The translations under genes and the position numbers were made by a program. Of a stretch of DNA of 64,000 nucleotides, positions 25,043-34,740 are shown piece after piece. This DNA is from PNNG01 sp964577055 (GTDB lineage: Bacteria; Bacteroidota; Bacteroidia; UBA7662), in the NCBI GenBank assembly GCA_964577055.1, contig CAZNWC010000008.1, positions 62,001 through 126,000 of the forward strand, written 5' to 3'. Within the stretch, counting starts at the first letter, position 1. Each line of letters opens with the position of its first letter. The notes beneath the pieces are model-generated. The model was not told the origin of the DNA. It searched no databases and was given only the letters and a program-made list of their open reading frames with translations.

Positions 25043-25789
25043 ATGTCTTTAGCTGAAATAATTGATCGGGAACGACTTCCGAAGCACATTGCTGTCATCA
25101 TGGATGGCAATGGCAGGTGGGCGAACAGCCAGGGACAGCACCGCATTTTTGGTCATCAAAACGGTGTTCGGGCTGTGCGGAACACCACTGAAGCCTGCGC
25201 TGAGTTGGGTGTAGAATACCTTACGCTCTATACCTTTTCCACCGAGAATTGGGCACGTCCGATCGAAGAAGTGAATGCTTTGATGGAATTGCTGGTAGCC
25301 ACCATCAAGGCAGAAACCGATACACTCATGAAAAACCAAATCAAATTGGTTGCATTTGGTGAACTCGACAAATTGCCACCGGCTTGCAGACGACAACTTG
25401 AAGAAACCATCGAAACAACCAGTCAGAACCAACATTTGCAGTTGAATTTGGCGCTGAGTTATTCTTCGCGTTGGGAATTGGTGCAAACGGTTCAGCAAAT
25501 TGCAGCCGATGTCAAGTCGGGTGCGTTGGAGATCAACGATATTACCGAAGACCTAATCAGCAGAAAGCTCATTACTGCCGATATTCCTGATCCTGAACTC
25601 TTGATCCGCACCAGTGGTGAACAACGGATTTCAAACTTTTTACTTTGGCAATTGGCGTATACGGAGCTATATTTTACGGAGACTTTTTGGCCTGACTTCG
25701 AAAAAGATGATTTATACAAGGCTATCATAGACTATCAGGCACGTGAACGACGTTTTGGGAAAACGAGCGATCAAATTCGAATCAGTTAA
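25043..25789 (+). CDS. uppS: undecaprenyl diphosphate synthase (cis-prenyltransferase)
   Basis: Makes the C55 lipid carrier used for peptidoglycan and surface glycans. The 248-residue protein has HIAVIMDGNGRWA (15-27) with catalytic D21, TLYTFSTENWARP (conserved substrate loop) and the C-terminal LLIRTSGEQRISNFLLWQLAYTELYF. The stop and the bamA start share one base (TAATG). Confidence 0.95.
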   Translation: MSLAEIIDRERLPKHIAVIMDGNGRWANSQGQHRIFGHQNGVRAVRNTTEACAELGVEYLTLYTFSTENWARPIEEVNALMELLVATIKAETDTLMKNQIKLVAFGELDKLPPACRRQLEETIETTSQNQHLQLNLALSYSSRWELVQTVQQIAADVKSGALEINDITEDLISRKLITADIPDPELLIRTSGEQRISNFLLWQLAYTELYFTETFWPDFEKDDLYKAIIDYQARERRFGKTSDQIRIS

Positions 25790-28293
25790 TGTCGTTGAAA
25801 TCTTTTCTTTTTGTTTTGGCAACCGGATTGCTCCTGTGTGGCCAGTTGTTCGCTCAAGTACGTTTGGGAGCCTATGAGGTAGACTATAAAAACCCCAAAG
25901 AATACACGATTGGTGGCATTCGTGTAGAAGGCACCCAATTTTTAGACAAGGAAGTACTCATCATGCTTTCGGGCTTGCGGGTAGGCGACAAAGTGGTTGT
26001 ACCTGGCGAAAAGTTTAGCAAAGCCATTCAAAATTTGTGGAAGCAGGGCTTGTTTGGCGATGTGAGTATTGAGGTTGAGCGCGTGGAAGGCGAAACGGTG
26101 TTTTTGATTTACCAGCTCGAAGAGAAGCCACGTTTGTCACGTTTTGCTTTTAGCAGAAACCTGAAAAAGGGCCAGGTTGAGGACTTGAATGAAAAGCTGA
26201 AAATTTACAAGGGAAAGATTGTTACCGAAAATCTCAAGGTTACTTCAACGGCAATCATCCGTGATTTTTATACTGAGAAGGGATATTGGGATGTAAAGGT
26301 GGAAATGACTGAGCAAGTCGACACCAATATGTTGAATGCGGTGGTGATGCGTGTGACGGTAACCCCCGGCAAAAAGGTGAAGGTTGGAGAAATCCGATTC
26401 CAAGGAAATCAGGCGCTTACCGACAGGAAGCTCAAAAAGCTCATGAAGGGAACCAAGGAATACCAGGCCTGGAATATTTTCAGAGGAGCCAAATTCCAGG
26501 AAGAAAAGTACGAAGAGGATAAACAAAAGATCTTGTCGAAGTACCAGGCCGAAGGATACCGGGATGCACGCATTGTTCGCGATTCGGTTTTCCGGAATGT
26601 CGATAATCGTTTCGCCATTTATGTGCAGGTGGAAGAAGGCAAGAAATATTACTTCCGCGACATCAACTTTACGGGCAACAGCCTCTATCCCGATTCGATT
26701 TTGTACAAGGTACTGGGTATTGAAAGGGGGGACGTGTACAACAACGAAACGCTGACCAGCAGACTGCAAATTGATCCAAATGGTCAGGATATTTCCAGCT
26801 TGTATATGGACAATGGATATCTGTTTTTCAATATCCAACCCGTAGAAGTAAAGGTGGAGGGCGATTCGATTGACTTGGAAATACGCATCTACGAAGGCTC
26901 GCAAGCCATCATCAACAAGGTTACGGTGATTGGCAATGACAAAACGAGTGACCATGTGATTATTCGTGAATTGCGTACCCGTCCGGGACAGAAATTCAGC
27001 AGGGGCGACATCATGCGTACCACACGCGAATTAAGTCAATTGGGTTATTTCGACCCTGAGCAGTTGGGGGTAGTGCCAACGCCCAATCCAACGAATGGTA
27101 CGGTGGATATCGAATACAAGGTAGTAGAACGATCAAACGACCAGGTAGAGTTGTCGGGAGGATGGGGCGCAGGTCAAGTAGTTGGCTCTCTTGGGTTGGT
27201 GCTGAATAATTTCAGTGCGCGCAAATTTTTCGATAAGAATGCCTGGCGGCCGGTACCTTCGGGCGACGGTCAACGGGCCAGTATCCGCATTCAGTCGAAT
27301 GGTCGTTTTTTCCAGTCGTACAATTTGTCGTTTACCGAACCATGGCTGGGAGGTAAGAAGCCCAATGCGCTCACGGTAAGTGCTTATTCCTCTATTCAGT
27401 CGAATGGTGTTCCGAAAGGAGATTCTCGTCGTCAATCGACCACCATCAATGGGGTGAGTGTTAGCTTGGGCAAGCGTCTTACGGTGCCGGATGACTTTTT
27501 CACCTTGGTACACTCGGTGAACTATCAGCAGTTTGTGCTGAACAACAGTGTTGCCACTGCTTATTTGCAAAATGGTATTTCCAACAGCTTTTTCTTCAGA
27601 GAAACGCTTTCACGCAACAGCATCGACCAACCTATTTATCCGCGGAGTGGTTCGAGTGTAACCTTGACCATGCAGTTCACTCCGCCCTACAGTTTGTTGG
27701 GTAGAAAGAGCTTTAACGAATTGCCTACCGATCAGCGTTATCGTTGGATTGAATACCACAAATGGCGCTTCGACAGCCAATATTATCTCAAATTGGTGGG
27801 CGATTTGGTGTTGATGAGTCGCGTTCAATACGGCTTTTTGGGCAATTACGACCGCAACTACGGCAATGTGCCCTTTGGCCGCTTTTTCGTAGGTGGCGAT
27901 GGTATCATGGGCTTCAACCTCGACGACCGTGAATTGATTGGCTTGCGGGGTTATCAGAATTTCTCGCTAACGCCCAACGACCCGATAACCGGTCAAACCA
28001 ATGTAGGGGCAACAGCATTCCAGAAGTACACCATGGAATTGAGGTATCCGATTACCCTCAATCCAAGCGCAACCATTTATGTAACAAGCTTCTTGGAAGC
28101 GGGCAATAGTTTTTTCAAGGTGAAAGATTTTCAACCCTTCAACAACTTTAGGGCGGCCGGTGCGGGTGTGCGGGTGTTTTTGCCCATGTTTGGTTTGTTA
28201 GGGGTGGATTGGGGTTATGGTTTTGATCCTGTGCCAGGCAGAGACGGGGCCAACAAAGGCAATATTCACATTTCAATTGGTCAGCAATTTTAA
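25789..28293 (+). CDS. bamA: outer-membrane protein assembly factor BamA
   Basis: Inserts beta-barrel proteins into the outer membrane. The 834-residue protein has a signal peptide, five POTRA-like repeats over about 35-430 (EYTIGGIRVEGTQFLDKEV begins the first; KVKVGEIRFQGNQALTD and YYFRDINFTGNSLYPDS begin others), and an Omp85 barrel from about 450 that ends in ISIGQQF with a terminal Phe. The barrel includes LIGLRGYQNFSLTP, the conserved RGF/Y-type loop. It is followed by two Skp/OmpH chaperone genes, its natural partners. Confidence 0.95.
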   Translation: MSLKSFLFVLATGLLLCGQLFAQVRLGAYEVDYKNPKEYTIGGIRVEGTQFLDKEVLIMLSGLRVGDKVVVPGEKFSKAIQNLWKQGLFGDVSIEVERVEGETVFLIYQLEEKPRLSRFAFSRNLKKGQVEDLNEKLKIYKGKIVTENLKVTSTAIIRDFYTEKGYWDVKVEMTEQVDTNMLNAVVMRVTVTPGKKVKVGEIRFQGNQALTDRKLKKLMKGTKEYQAWNIFRGAKFQEEKYEEDKQKILSKYQAEGYRDARIVRDSVFRNVDNRFAIYVQVEEGKKYYFRDINFTGNSLYPDSILYKVLGIERGDVYNNETLTSRLQIDPNGQDISSLYMDNGYLFFNIQPVEVKVEGDSIDLEIRIYEGSQAIINKVTVIGNDKTSDHVIIRELRTRPGQKFSRGDIMRTTRELSQLGYFDPEQLGVVPTPNPTNGTVDIEYKVVERSNDQVELSGGWGAGQVVGSLGLVLNNFSARKFFDKNAWRPVPSGDGQRASIRIQSNGRFFQSYNLSFTEPWLGGKKPNALTVSAYSSIQSNGVPKGDSRRQSTTINGVSVSLGKRLTVPDDFFTLVHSVNYQQFVLNNSVATAYLQNGISNSFFFRETLSRNSIDQPIYPRSGSSVTLTMQFTPPYSLLGRKSFNELPTDQRYRWIEYHKWRFDSQYYLKLVGDLVLMSRVQYGFLGNYDRNYGNVPFGRFFVGGDGIMGFNLDDRELIGLRGYQNFSLTPNDPITGQTNVGATAFQKYTMELRYPITLNPSATIYVTSFLEAGNSFFKVKDFQPFNNFRAAGAGVRVFLPMFGLLGVDWGYGFDPVPGRDGANKGNIHISIGQQF

Positions 28294-28297
28294 GCCG

Positions 28298-28846
28298 ATG
28301 TGGAAGAAACTCATTTATGGCACGCTTTTTATCTTGCTGCAGGCAGCAACTGTACATGCACAGCGATTCGCGTATATTGATAGCGAGTACATCTTAAGTG
28401 AAATGCCCGAGTACAAGGCGGCACAAAACGAATTGGATGTATTGGCTGAGCAGTGGTCGAAGGAACTTGCAGAAAAAAGGAAAGAAGTAGAGCGTTTGTA
28501 CCGTGCACTGAAAGCCGAGCAGGTGTTGTTAACCGAAAGCATGAAAAAAGAACGGGAGGCCGAAATCAAACAAAAAGAACAAGAAATTGACGAATTGCAG
28601 CGTAAGCGTTTTGGATTTGAAGGGGAATTGTTTCAAAAACAAAAGGAACTGATCAAGCCAATTCAAGATAAGATTTACGATGGCGTTCAAAAATATGCCC
28701 GAGATAAGGGATATGACATTATTTTTGACCGCTCGGGTGATTTTACCATGTTGTACGCCAATAGTCGTTTGGATAAAAGCGACGAAGTGATGGAAACCAT
28801 GGGAGTTGCCCGAAAAACCACCAAACCAAGAACAGAAAGAAAATAA
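28298..28846 (+). CDS. OmpH/Skp family periplasmic chaperone (copy 1)
   Basis: The real start is ATG 28298, four bases after the bamA stop; the frame is open further upstream inside bamA. The 182-residue protein has a signal peptide (MWKKLIYGTLFILLQAATVHA), then RFAYIDSEYILSEMPEYK, a long charged coiled coil (about 45-125) and the closing YDIIFDRSGDFTMLYANSRLD. Skp holds unfolded outer-membrane proteins in the periplasm and passes them to BamA. Confidence 0.9.
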   Translation: MWKKLIYGTLFILLQAATVHAQRFAYIDSEYILSEMPEYKAAQNELDVLAEQWSKELAEKRKEVERLYRALKAEQVLLTESMKKEREAEIKQKEQEIDELQRKRFGFEGELFQKQKELIKPIQDKIYDGVQKYARDKGYDIIFDRSGDFTMLYANSRLDKSDEVMETMGVARKTTKPRTERK

Positions 28847-28854
28847 TTTAGACC

Positions 28855-29394
28855 ATGTCAGTATTTAAAAAAGCCACCTTGTTAATGGTGGCACTCTTTG
28901 CAAGCACTGCTGCTTTTGCGCAAGTAAAATTGGGTCACATCAATTCATCGGAATTGGTAGGCATGATGCCCGAAACCAAATTGGCAGACGATAGCCTGAA
29001 ACGGTTCACAGAAGACCTCAACGGTCAACTGCAAACTATGCTAGGGGAACTGCAAACCAAGTATGGTGATTTTCAATCGAAGCAGGCCAGTTGGTCAGAA
29101 GCGATTCGCGAATACCGCGCCAAGGAAATTCAAGATTTGCAAACCAACATTGATAATTTTCAGCAACGTGCTCAGCAAGACATTGCAAAGCGCAAAGAAG
29201 ATTTGTACGGACCCATTTTCGAAAAGGCTGAAAAAGCCATCAAGGAAGTGGCCAAAGAAGGCAAATACAGCTATATTTTTGATGCCAGTGCCGGTGCCTT
29301 GTTGTACCAACAGGATTCTGACGACATTATGGAAGCAGTAAAAAAGAAGCTTAATTTGACCGGCGTAACGGCTCCTGCAACCGGCAAAAAGTAA
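28855..29394 (+). CDS. OmpH/Skp family periplasmic chaperone (copy 2)
   Basis: The 179-residue protein has a signal peptide (MSVFKKATLLMVALFASTAAFA), VKLGHINSSELVGMMPETK, a coiled coil of about 90 residues and YSYIFDASAGALLYQQDSDDI near the end. It is eight bases after copy 1 and is a divergent paralog; tandem ompH pairs after bamA are normal in Bacteroidota. A hairpin terminator follows. Confidence 0.9.
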   Translation: MSVFKKATLLMVALFASTAAFAQVKLGHINSSELVGMMPETKLADDSLKRFTEDLNGQLQTMLGELQTKYGDFQSKQASWSEAIREYRAKEIQDLQTNIDNFQQRAQQDIAKRKEDLYGPIFEKAEKAIKEVAKEGKYSYIFDASAGALLYQQDSDDIMEAVKKKLNLTGVTAPATGKK

Positions 29395-29411
29395 CCTAAG
29401 CCCCAAGAGTT

Positions 29412-29452
29412 AAACCCGCAAGACGTTTCGACTTGCGGGTTTGCTATTTTCT
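29412..29452 (+). terminator. intrinsic terminator after the bamA-ompH-ompH unit
   Basis: AAACCCGCAAG (29412-29422) and CTTGCGGGTTT (29432-29442) form a perfect 11-bp stem with a 9-base loop. The following T-tract (GCTATTTTC) is weak. Confidence 0.75.
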
Positions 29453-29523
29453 GGCGGCTCGTATGTTGTCATTTTGCATATAAATCACTTTCTTTGGTAG
29501 ATATCTTTAATTCGCTAATTCGC

Positions 29524-31500
29524 ATGTTGTCAACTTTCAGAAGTATCATCCTCTTCTGCGTTCTGTTTTTGGGAATGAGCATTGTACCAGCGCGTACAAA
29601 GGCTCAACTTTCGAGCGGTGATAAGGCCTTTGCCATACAGAATTATTACCTCGCCATTGATAGTTACAAAAAGGCTATCAAGAGCAAGGAACGTAAAGCA
29701 GAAGCCACGTTTAAAATTGCTGAATGTTACCGTTTGATGAACGATAACAAATTGGCGGAAAGCTGGTATGCGCGAGCCATCAAGGCGGGTTACGAAGAAG
29801 CTGAATTGTATTTGAATTATGCGGGCGTTTTGCGTGGCATGGAAAAATATGACGACGCAATTGAACAGTACAACACCTATTTGGGACTTAATCCTGGCGA
29901 CACACGCGCCAAGTGGTTGCTCGAATCATGCAAACTGGCGAAAACCTGGATGAATACACCTTCGCGCTATGAGGTGAACAACATGAAAGTATTCAACTCA
30001 CGCCAATCTGATTATGGCTTGGCTTTGTATAAGAACAACGGCGTTATCATCAGCTCTACGCGCGAAGAGGCAACGGGCAAAAAGCTTTACGGACGTATTG
30101 GTGAAGACTTTTCAGATCTTTTTGAAAGCAACGTAGACAGACGTGGGAAATGGAGCAAATTGCAAGTGTTGCAGGGTGGTGTAAATACTTCCTTCAATGA
30201 AGGCACGGCCTCCATCAACCGCACAGGTACCATCATGTATTTTACCCGTTGCAGCAGCAAGTCGGGTGAGTGCAAAATCTATTTCGCCCGTAAAACCGGA
30301 CAAAAATGGAGTGATGCAGAATTGATCGAAATTTTTGGAGATACCATCAATGTAGGTCAGCCAACTTTGTCGAAAGACCAGAAGAAGCTTTACTTTGTTG
30401 CAGACAATGCGCCTGGCGGTCAGGGTGGTAAAGATATTTGGTTTATGAACAAAGGCCGGGGCGAAAGTTGGGAAGAACCCATCAACCTGGGACCTCAAAT
30501 CAATACCGAATTCGATGAGATGTTTCCGTACATCCACGAGGACGACAATACATTGTATTTTTCTTCAGACGGACATCCAGGCATGGGTGGATTGGATGTT
30601 TTTTACAGCGATGGTTCGGGTACTGAATGGAGTCAGCCGGTGAACATGAAATTCCCCATCAACTCAGGGGCTGATGATTTTGCTTTCATTGCAAACGCAC
30701 GTAAAGACAAGGGCTTTTTGAGCACGAACCGCCCCGGAGGTCGTGGCAGTGACGATATTTGGCAGTGGGTGTTAACTCCTTTGCAATTCAACCTAAGTGG
30801 TCAAGTGTATGACGACAGCACGCGCCGTGCACTGTCGGGTGCAGAGGTGAAACTCATTTTCCTGGAAGACAAGAGTTACATCGAAGCCATTACCGATAAC
30901 CGGGGTATGTATACCTTCAAACTGCGCGAAGGTGTAGATTACCGCATTGAGGTGACGCGCAAGGAGTACTTTGGCGAAGATACCAGCTTAACCACCAAGG
31001 GCTTTGAAGCTTCGAATGACTTTGTGATCAATATTCCATTGAAAGCTGTACCTATTGAAGAAGTAACCTTGAACGATATCTTGTATGACTTCAATAGCGA
31101 TAAATTAACGCCTACATCTAAGGAAAACTTGAAGGTGTTGATTGACATGATGAAGAAGTCGGAGAACCTGATCATCTCAATCAACTCACACACCGACTCA
31201 CGTGGTTCTGATGAGTACAACCTCGACTTGTCGCAGCGACGTGCTCAGTCGGTGGTAAACTACCTCATTGAAAACGGCATCGACAGTGCACGTTTGCAGG
31301 CCAAGGGTTTTGGTGAGACGCAATTGTTGAATCGCTGTAAGAACGGCGTGAACTGTTCTGACGAGGAGCATCAATTGAACCGTCGTACGACCTTTAAAGT
31401 GGTTTCTACGGACTTCAAGGGGATTATCAAATACCGCCGTGTAACAGGTGATGAGGAGCAGGAGCAAGATCAAATCTTCACCGATCCGAATAAAGAATAA
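29524..31500 (+). CDS. OmpA-family TPR/beta-propeller protein, PorE-like
   Basis: I start at ATG 29524 (MLSTFRSIILFCVLFLG, signal peptide), 658 residues. Domains in order: TPR-like helices (about 35-130), a WD40-type propeller (about 150-400; SINRTGTIMYFTR, QPTLSKDQKKLYFV, DNTLYFSSDGHPGMGG), a carboxypeptidase-like regulatory domain (LSGQVYDDSTRRALSGAEV), and an OmpA peptidoglycan-binding domain (LYDFNSDKLTPTSKENL, NSHTDSRGSDEYNLDLSQRR). This four-part order is that of T9SS protein PorE of P. gingivalis. I see no lipobox, although PorE is lipidated, so this could be a paralog with another role. Confidence 0.75.
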   Translation: MLSTFRSIILFCVLFLGMSIVPARTKAQLSSGDKAFAIQNYYLAIDSYKKAIKSKERKAEATFKIAECYRLMNDNKLAESWYARAIKAGYEEAELYLNYAGVLRGMEKYDDAIEQYNTYLGLNPGDTRAKWLLESCKLAKTWMNTPSRYEVNNMKVFNSRQSDYGLALYKNNGVIISSTREEATGKKLYGRIGEDFSDLFESNVDRRGKWSKLQVLQGGVNTSFNEGTASINRTGTIMYFTRCSSKSGECKIYFARKTGQKWSDAELIEIFGDTINVGQPTLSKDQKKLYFVADNAPGGQGGKDIWFMNKGRGESWEEPINLGPQINTEFDEMFPYIHEDDNTLYFSSDGHPGMGGLDVFYSDGSGTEWSQPVNMKFPINSGADDFAFIANARKDKGFLSTNRPGGRGSDDIWQWVLTPLQFNLSGQVYDDSTRRALSGAEVKLIFLEDKSYIEAITDNRGMYTFKLREGVDYRIEVTRKEYFGEDTSLTTKGFEASNDFVINIPLKAVPIEEVTLNDILYDFNSDKLTPTSKENLKVLIDMMKKSENLIISINSHTDSRGSDEYNLDLSQRRAQSVVNYLIENGIDSARLQAKGFGETQLLNRCKNGVNCSDEEHQLNRRTTFKVVSTDFKGIIKYRRVTGDEEQEQDQIFTDPNKE

Positions 31501-31517
31501 CTTTCAGCACCCATAAA

Positions 31518-31555
31518 AAAGGGCAAAGTGAGTAACTTTGCCCTTTCTTTTTTGA
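31518..31555 (+). terminator. intrinsic terminator after the PorE-like gene, containing a -7 box
   Basis: AAAGGGCAAAGT (31518-31529), loop GAGTA, ACTTTGCCCTTT (31535-31546): a perfect 12-bp stem followed by CTTTTTTG. TAACTTTG (31533-31540), a perfect TAnnTTTG, is inside the loop and right arm, 22 bases before the purM ATG. Confidence 0.9.
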
Positions 31556-31562
31556 AAACAGC

Positions 31563-32735
31563 ATGGACGCATCGAAATATCAGCAGCGTGGGGTTTCAGC
31601 CGCCAAGGAGGATGTACACAAAGCCATCAGCAAGCTCGACAAAGGGCTATTTCCAAAGGCTTTTTGCAAAATTCTACCCGATTTCTTAGGAGGAGATCCT
31701 GATTGGTGCAATATTATCCATGCCGATGGTGCGGGTACTAAATCTTCGTTGGCCTATGCCTATTGGAAGCAAACGGGTGATTTGAGTGTATGGAAGGGCA
31801 TTGCGATTGATGCAGTGGTCATGAACCTCGACGATATGTTGTGCGTGGGGGCTACTGATAATTTTTTATTGTCTTCGACCATTGGCCGCAACAAACGTTT
31901 GGTTCCGGGTGAAGTGATTGCGGCCATCATTGCTGGAACGCAGGAATTCATCGATGAGATGGCTGTATACGGCATTCGTATCCATTTTGGAGGAGGAGAA
32001 ACAGCTGACTTGGGGGATTTGGTGCGTACTGTGGTGGTTGACTCCACGGTAACGGCCCGCATGCGGCGTGATGCTGTTATCAGCAATGACCGCATTCAGC
32101 CGGGTGATGTCATAGTGGGATTATCGTCGTACGGACAAGCTACATACGAGCAACAGTACAATGGGGGGATGGGGTCGAATGGGCTCACTTCGGCGCGCCA
32201 CGATGTTTTTCATAAATCGGTAGGCCAACAGTTTCCTGAAACTTACGATGCAGGTATTGACGATGCGGTGGTGTATGTAGGCAAGCACCAATTGACAGAT
32301 GCGGTGTCTGGTACACCTTTGGATGCCGGCAAGCTGGTGCTGTCGCCTACGCGCACATATGCCCCCATTCTAAAGGCTGTACTGAACGAATTACGTGGCC
32401 ACATCCATGGTTTGGTGCATTGCTCAGGTGGTGCGCAAACGAAGGTGCTGCATTTCATCGACGGTTTACGTGTAATCAAAGACAACCTTTTGCCTGTTCC
32501 GCCCTTGTTTGAATTGATTCAAGCTTCTTCAGGCACCTCTTACAAAGAGATGTACCAAGTATTCAATATGGGCCATCGCATGGAAGTGTATTTGCCCGAA
32601 GCCCATGCTGCGCAGGTAATTGCCACCGCTCAAGGATTTGGTGTGGCAGCCCAAGTAATAGGCAGGGTGGAGGCCGCTCCCCAAACGCAGGTGCAGTTAG
32701 AGACCCCTTACGGTTCATTTGTATACAACAAGTGA
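31563..32735 (+). CDS. purM: phosphoribosylformylglycinamidine cyclo-ligase (AIR synthase), Bacteroidota-type
   Basis: Converts FGAM to aminoimidazole ribotide in purine synthesis. The 390-residue protein starts MDASKYQQRGVSAAKEDVHKA. It has HADGAGTKSSLAY (ATP-grasping PurM signature), AIDAVVMNLDDMLCVGA, the glycine-rich GGGETADLGD and HCSGGAQTKVLHF. It is longer than enterobacterial PurM (about 345), as is usual for this phylum's version. It is flanked by terminators on both sides, so it is monocistronic. Confidence 0.9.
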   Translation: MDASKYQQRGVSAAKEDVHKAISKLDKGLFPKAFCKILPDFLGGDPDWCNIIHADGAGTKSSLAYAYWKQTGDLSVWKGIAIDAVVMNLDDMLCVGATDNFLLSSTIGRNKRLVPGEVIAAIIAGTQEFIDEMAVYGIRIHFGGGETADLGDLVRTVVVDSTVTARMRRDAVISNDRIQPGDVIVGLSSYGQATYEQQYNGGMGSNGLTSARHDVFHKSVGQQFPETYDAGIDDAVVYVGKHQLTDAVSGTPLDAGKLVLSPTRTYAPILKAVLNELRGHIHGLVHCSGGAQTKVLHFIDGLRVIKDNLLPVPPLFELIQASSGTSYKEMYQVFNMGHRMEVYLPEAHAAQVIATAQGFGVAAQVIGRVEAAPQTQVQLETPYGSFVYNK

Positions 32736-32755
32736 GATTGATATTTTACAGTCAT

Positions 32756-32784
32756 AAAAAAGCCCTCGCTAAGAGGGCTTTTTT
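32756..32784. terminator. bidirectional intrinsic terminator between purM and rny
   Basis: A-run, GCCCTC (32762-32767), loop GCTAA, GAGGGC (32773-32778), T-run. Symmetric A and T tracts serve both convergent genes. Confidence 0.9.
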
Positions 32785-32802
32785 GATGAAAGACTGTTTG
32801 AC

Positions 32803-34359
32803 TTACTTGGCGTAAGCGATGGAGCGTTTTTCGCGGATGACTGTGACCTTGATTTGACCTGGGTACTGCATTTCGTTTTGAATGCGTTGTGACAGGTCAA
32901 CCGACATGATTTCGGCGGCATCGTCACTCACTTTTTCGGATTCTACAATCACGCGCAATTCGCGGCCTGCTTGGATAGCGAAGGCTTTTTCTACGCCTTG
33001 GTAGCTCATGGCCATGTTCTCGAGATCTTTGAGTCGCTTGATATAGCCTTCAATTACTTCGCGGCGTGCTCCCGGACGTGCACCTGAAATGGCGTCGCAA
33101 GCTTGTACAATGGCCGAAATAGGGTCGGTCATTTCAATTTCGTCGTGGTGGGCGCCAATGGCATTGCAAATCACAGGATTTTCTTTGCAACGTTCGGCAA
33201 TTTGCATGCCCAGCAAGGCGTGGGGTACTTCGGCATTGTCGTCGGGCACTTTGCCAATGTCGTGCAAGAGGCCCGCACGCTTGGCTAATTTGGCATTCAA
33301 GCCGAGCTCAGCTGCCATGGTAGCACAGAGGTTGGCTACTTCGCGGCTGTGTTGCAGGAGGTTTTGTCCATACGACGAGCGGTAGCGCATTTTGCCCACC
33401 AAGCGAACGAGTTCGGGGTGGAGGCCATGAATGCCCAGATCGATGCAGGTACGTTCACCAATTTCTACCACTTCTTCTTCGATCTGTTTACGGGTTTTGG
33501 CCACTACCTCTTCGATGCGGGCAGGGTGAATACGGCCGTCGGTCACGAGTCGGTGCAGTGCAACGCGTCCAATTTCGCGGCGGAGGGGATCAAAACAAGA
33601 AAGGATGATGGCTTCGGGGGTGTCATCTACGATCAACTCAACGCCCGTGGCAGCTTCGAAGGCCCGGATGTTGCGCCCTTCACGGCCGATGATTTGGCCC
33701 TTTACATCGTCGTTTTTAATGGGGAATACCGAGATGGCATTTTCAATGGCATGTTCTGTGGCAGTGCGCTGAATGCTCTCTATGACCACCTTTTTGGCTT
33801 CTTTGTTGGCTTGCAGCTTGGCTTCATCGATGATGTCTTTGATTTGGGCCATGGCTTGGCTTTTGGCCTCTCCTTTTAATTGTTCCACCAATTGAGCCTT
33901 TGCTTCGTCAGCAGTCAAGCTGGCGATTTTTTCGAGGCTTTTCACCGTTTGTTGGTGGGCTTTCGCCAATTCTTCTTTGCGTTGGTCAACAATCTCGATT
34001 TGGCGCGAGAGGTTTTCGCGGGTCGATTCTAATTCAGCCTCTTTGCGCGCTACTTGTTCGAGCTTTTGGTTCAGACTTTGTTCCTTTTGCTTTAAACGGT
34101 TTTCGTTTTGCAAAACAGCTTGATTCCGCTTGTTGGTTTCCTCATCGTGTTGGGCACGAAGCTGGAGAAAGCGTTCTTTGGCTTGCAGTTCTTTTTCTTT
34201 GCGGATGCCTTCTGCGCGCAGTTCCGCTTCTTTGAGGATGCGAGAAGCTTCTTTTTCAGCTTCTTCTTTTTGTTTGTCGAGCACCTTGGCCAGCATAAAG
34301 CGACCAACGGCAACGCCCGCACCGAGTGATAGAACTCCTATGAGTACGTTTATTAACAT
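32803..34359 (-). CDS. rny: ribonuclease Y
   Basis: A membrane-anchored endoribonuclease of 518 residues that begins mRNA decay. An N-terminal membrane helix (MLINVLIGVLSLGAGVAVG) is followed by a long coiled coil (about 25-190), a KH domain with IIGREGRNIRAFEAATG near 225, and an HD domain with LLHDIGKVPDD near 355, the metal-binding catalytic site. It is the last gene of the leftward pheT-coiled coil-zapA-rny cluster, 64 bases after zapA. RicT-like PSP1 (13661) may act on it if the Bacillus link holds. Confidence 0.95.
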   Translation of the reverse strand: MLINVLIGVLSLGAGVAVGRFMLAKVLDKQKEEAEKEASRILKEAELRAEGIRKEKELQAKERFLQLRAQHDEETNKRNQAVLQNENRLKQKEQSLNQKLEQVARKEAELESTRENLSRQIEIVDQRKEELAKAHQQTVKSLEKIASLTADEAKAQLVEQLKGEAKSQAMAQIKDIIDEAKLQANKEAKKVVIESIQRTATEHAIENAISVFPIKNDDVKGQIIGREGRNIRAFEAATGVELIVDDTPEAIILSCFDPLRREIGRVALHRLVTDGRIHPARIEEVVAKTRKQIEEEVVEIGERTCIDLGIHGLHPELVRLVGKMRYRSSYGQNLLQHSREVANLCATMAAELGLNAKLAKRAGLLHDIGKVPDDNAEVPHALLGMQIAERCKENPVICNAIGAHHDEIEMTDPISAIVQACDAISGARPGARREVIEGYIKRLKDLENMAMSYQGVEKAFAIQAGRELRVIVESEKVSDDAAEIMSVDLSQRIQNEMQYPGQIKVTVIREKRSIAYAK

Positions 34360-34423
34360 GACAGATTGGTTTTAAGACCCATCTGCAGGTTTAGCTGTGG
34401 TAGCTGGTAAAGAAATGAAACAG

Positions 34424-34714
34424 TTATGATTGCTCAATCAATTGCCGCATACGCGCTATTTCTTGCCCGATATCGGGAGAAAGTGCTTGCGTAGTTGCGT
34501 TGCCTGCATCGTTTGCGAGCAGTGCGTTGGCGAGGAAAAGTGCCGTCATGGCCATCACGTCGGTGCGGTCGGCAGTTGGATAGGTATTCCTATACTCCTG
34601 CAACCGCTCATTGATGAGCTTTTCCGCTTCGCGCATCCGAGGTGCATCGGTTGCCGAAACTACCAGGGGGTAATCCCGGTCGCCTATTTTGATTTTGAGT
34701 TGTTGCTGTTCCAT
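34424..34714 (-). CDS. zapA: cell division protein ZapA
   Basis: The 96-residue protein begins EQQQLKIKIGDRDYPLVV, the ZapA globular head, followed by EAEKLINERLQEYR and a short C-terminal helix (GQEIARMRQLIEQ) for tetramer formation. ZapA bundles FtsZ filaments at the division ring. It is 26 bases downstream of a small coiled-coil gene, which could be its partner. Confidence 0.85.
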   Translation of the reverse strand: MEQQQLKIKIGDRDYPLVVSATDAPRMREAEKLINERLQEYRNTYPTADRTDVMAMTALFLANALLANDAGNATTQALSPDIGQEIARMRQLIEQS

Positions 34715-34740
34715 GGTTCTTCACCGATACCTACCACCCC

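Noticed and set aside
33349..33879. 176-codon open frame opposite rny
   Set aside because: Antisense to the KH/HD coding region; no start context or domain.
34360..34423. 6S RNA gene beside zapA, as in E. coli
   Set aside because: Only 64 bases separate zapA and rny, too short for 6S RNA.
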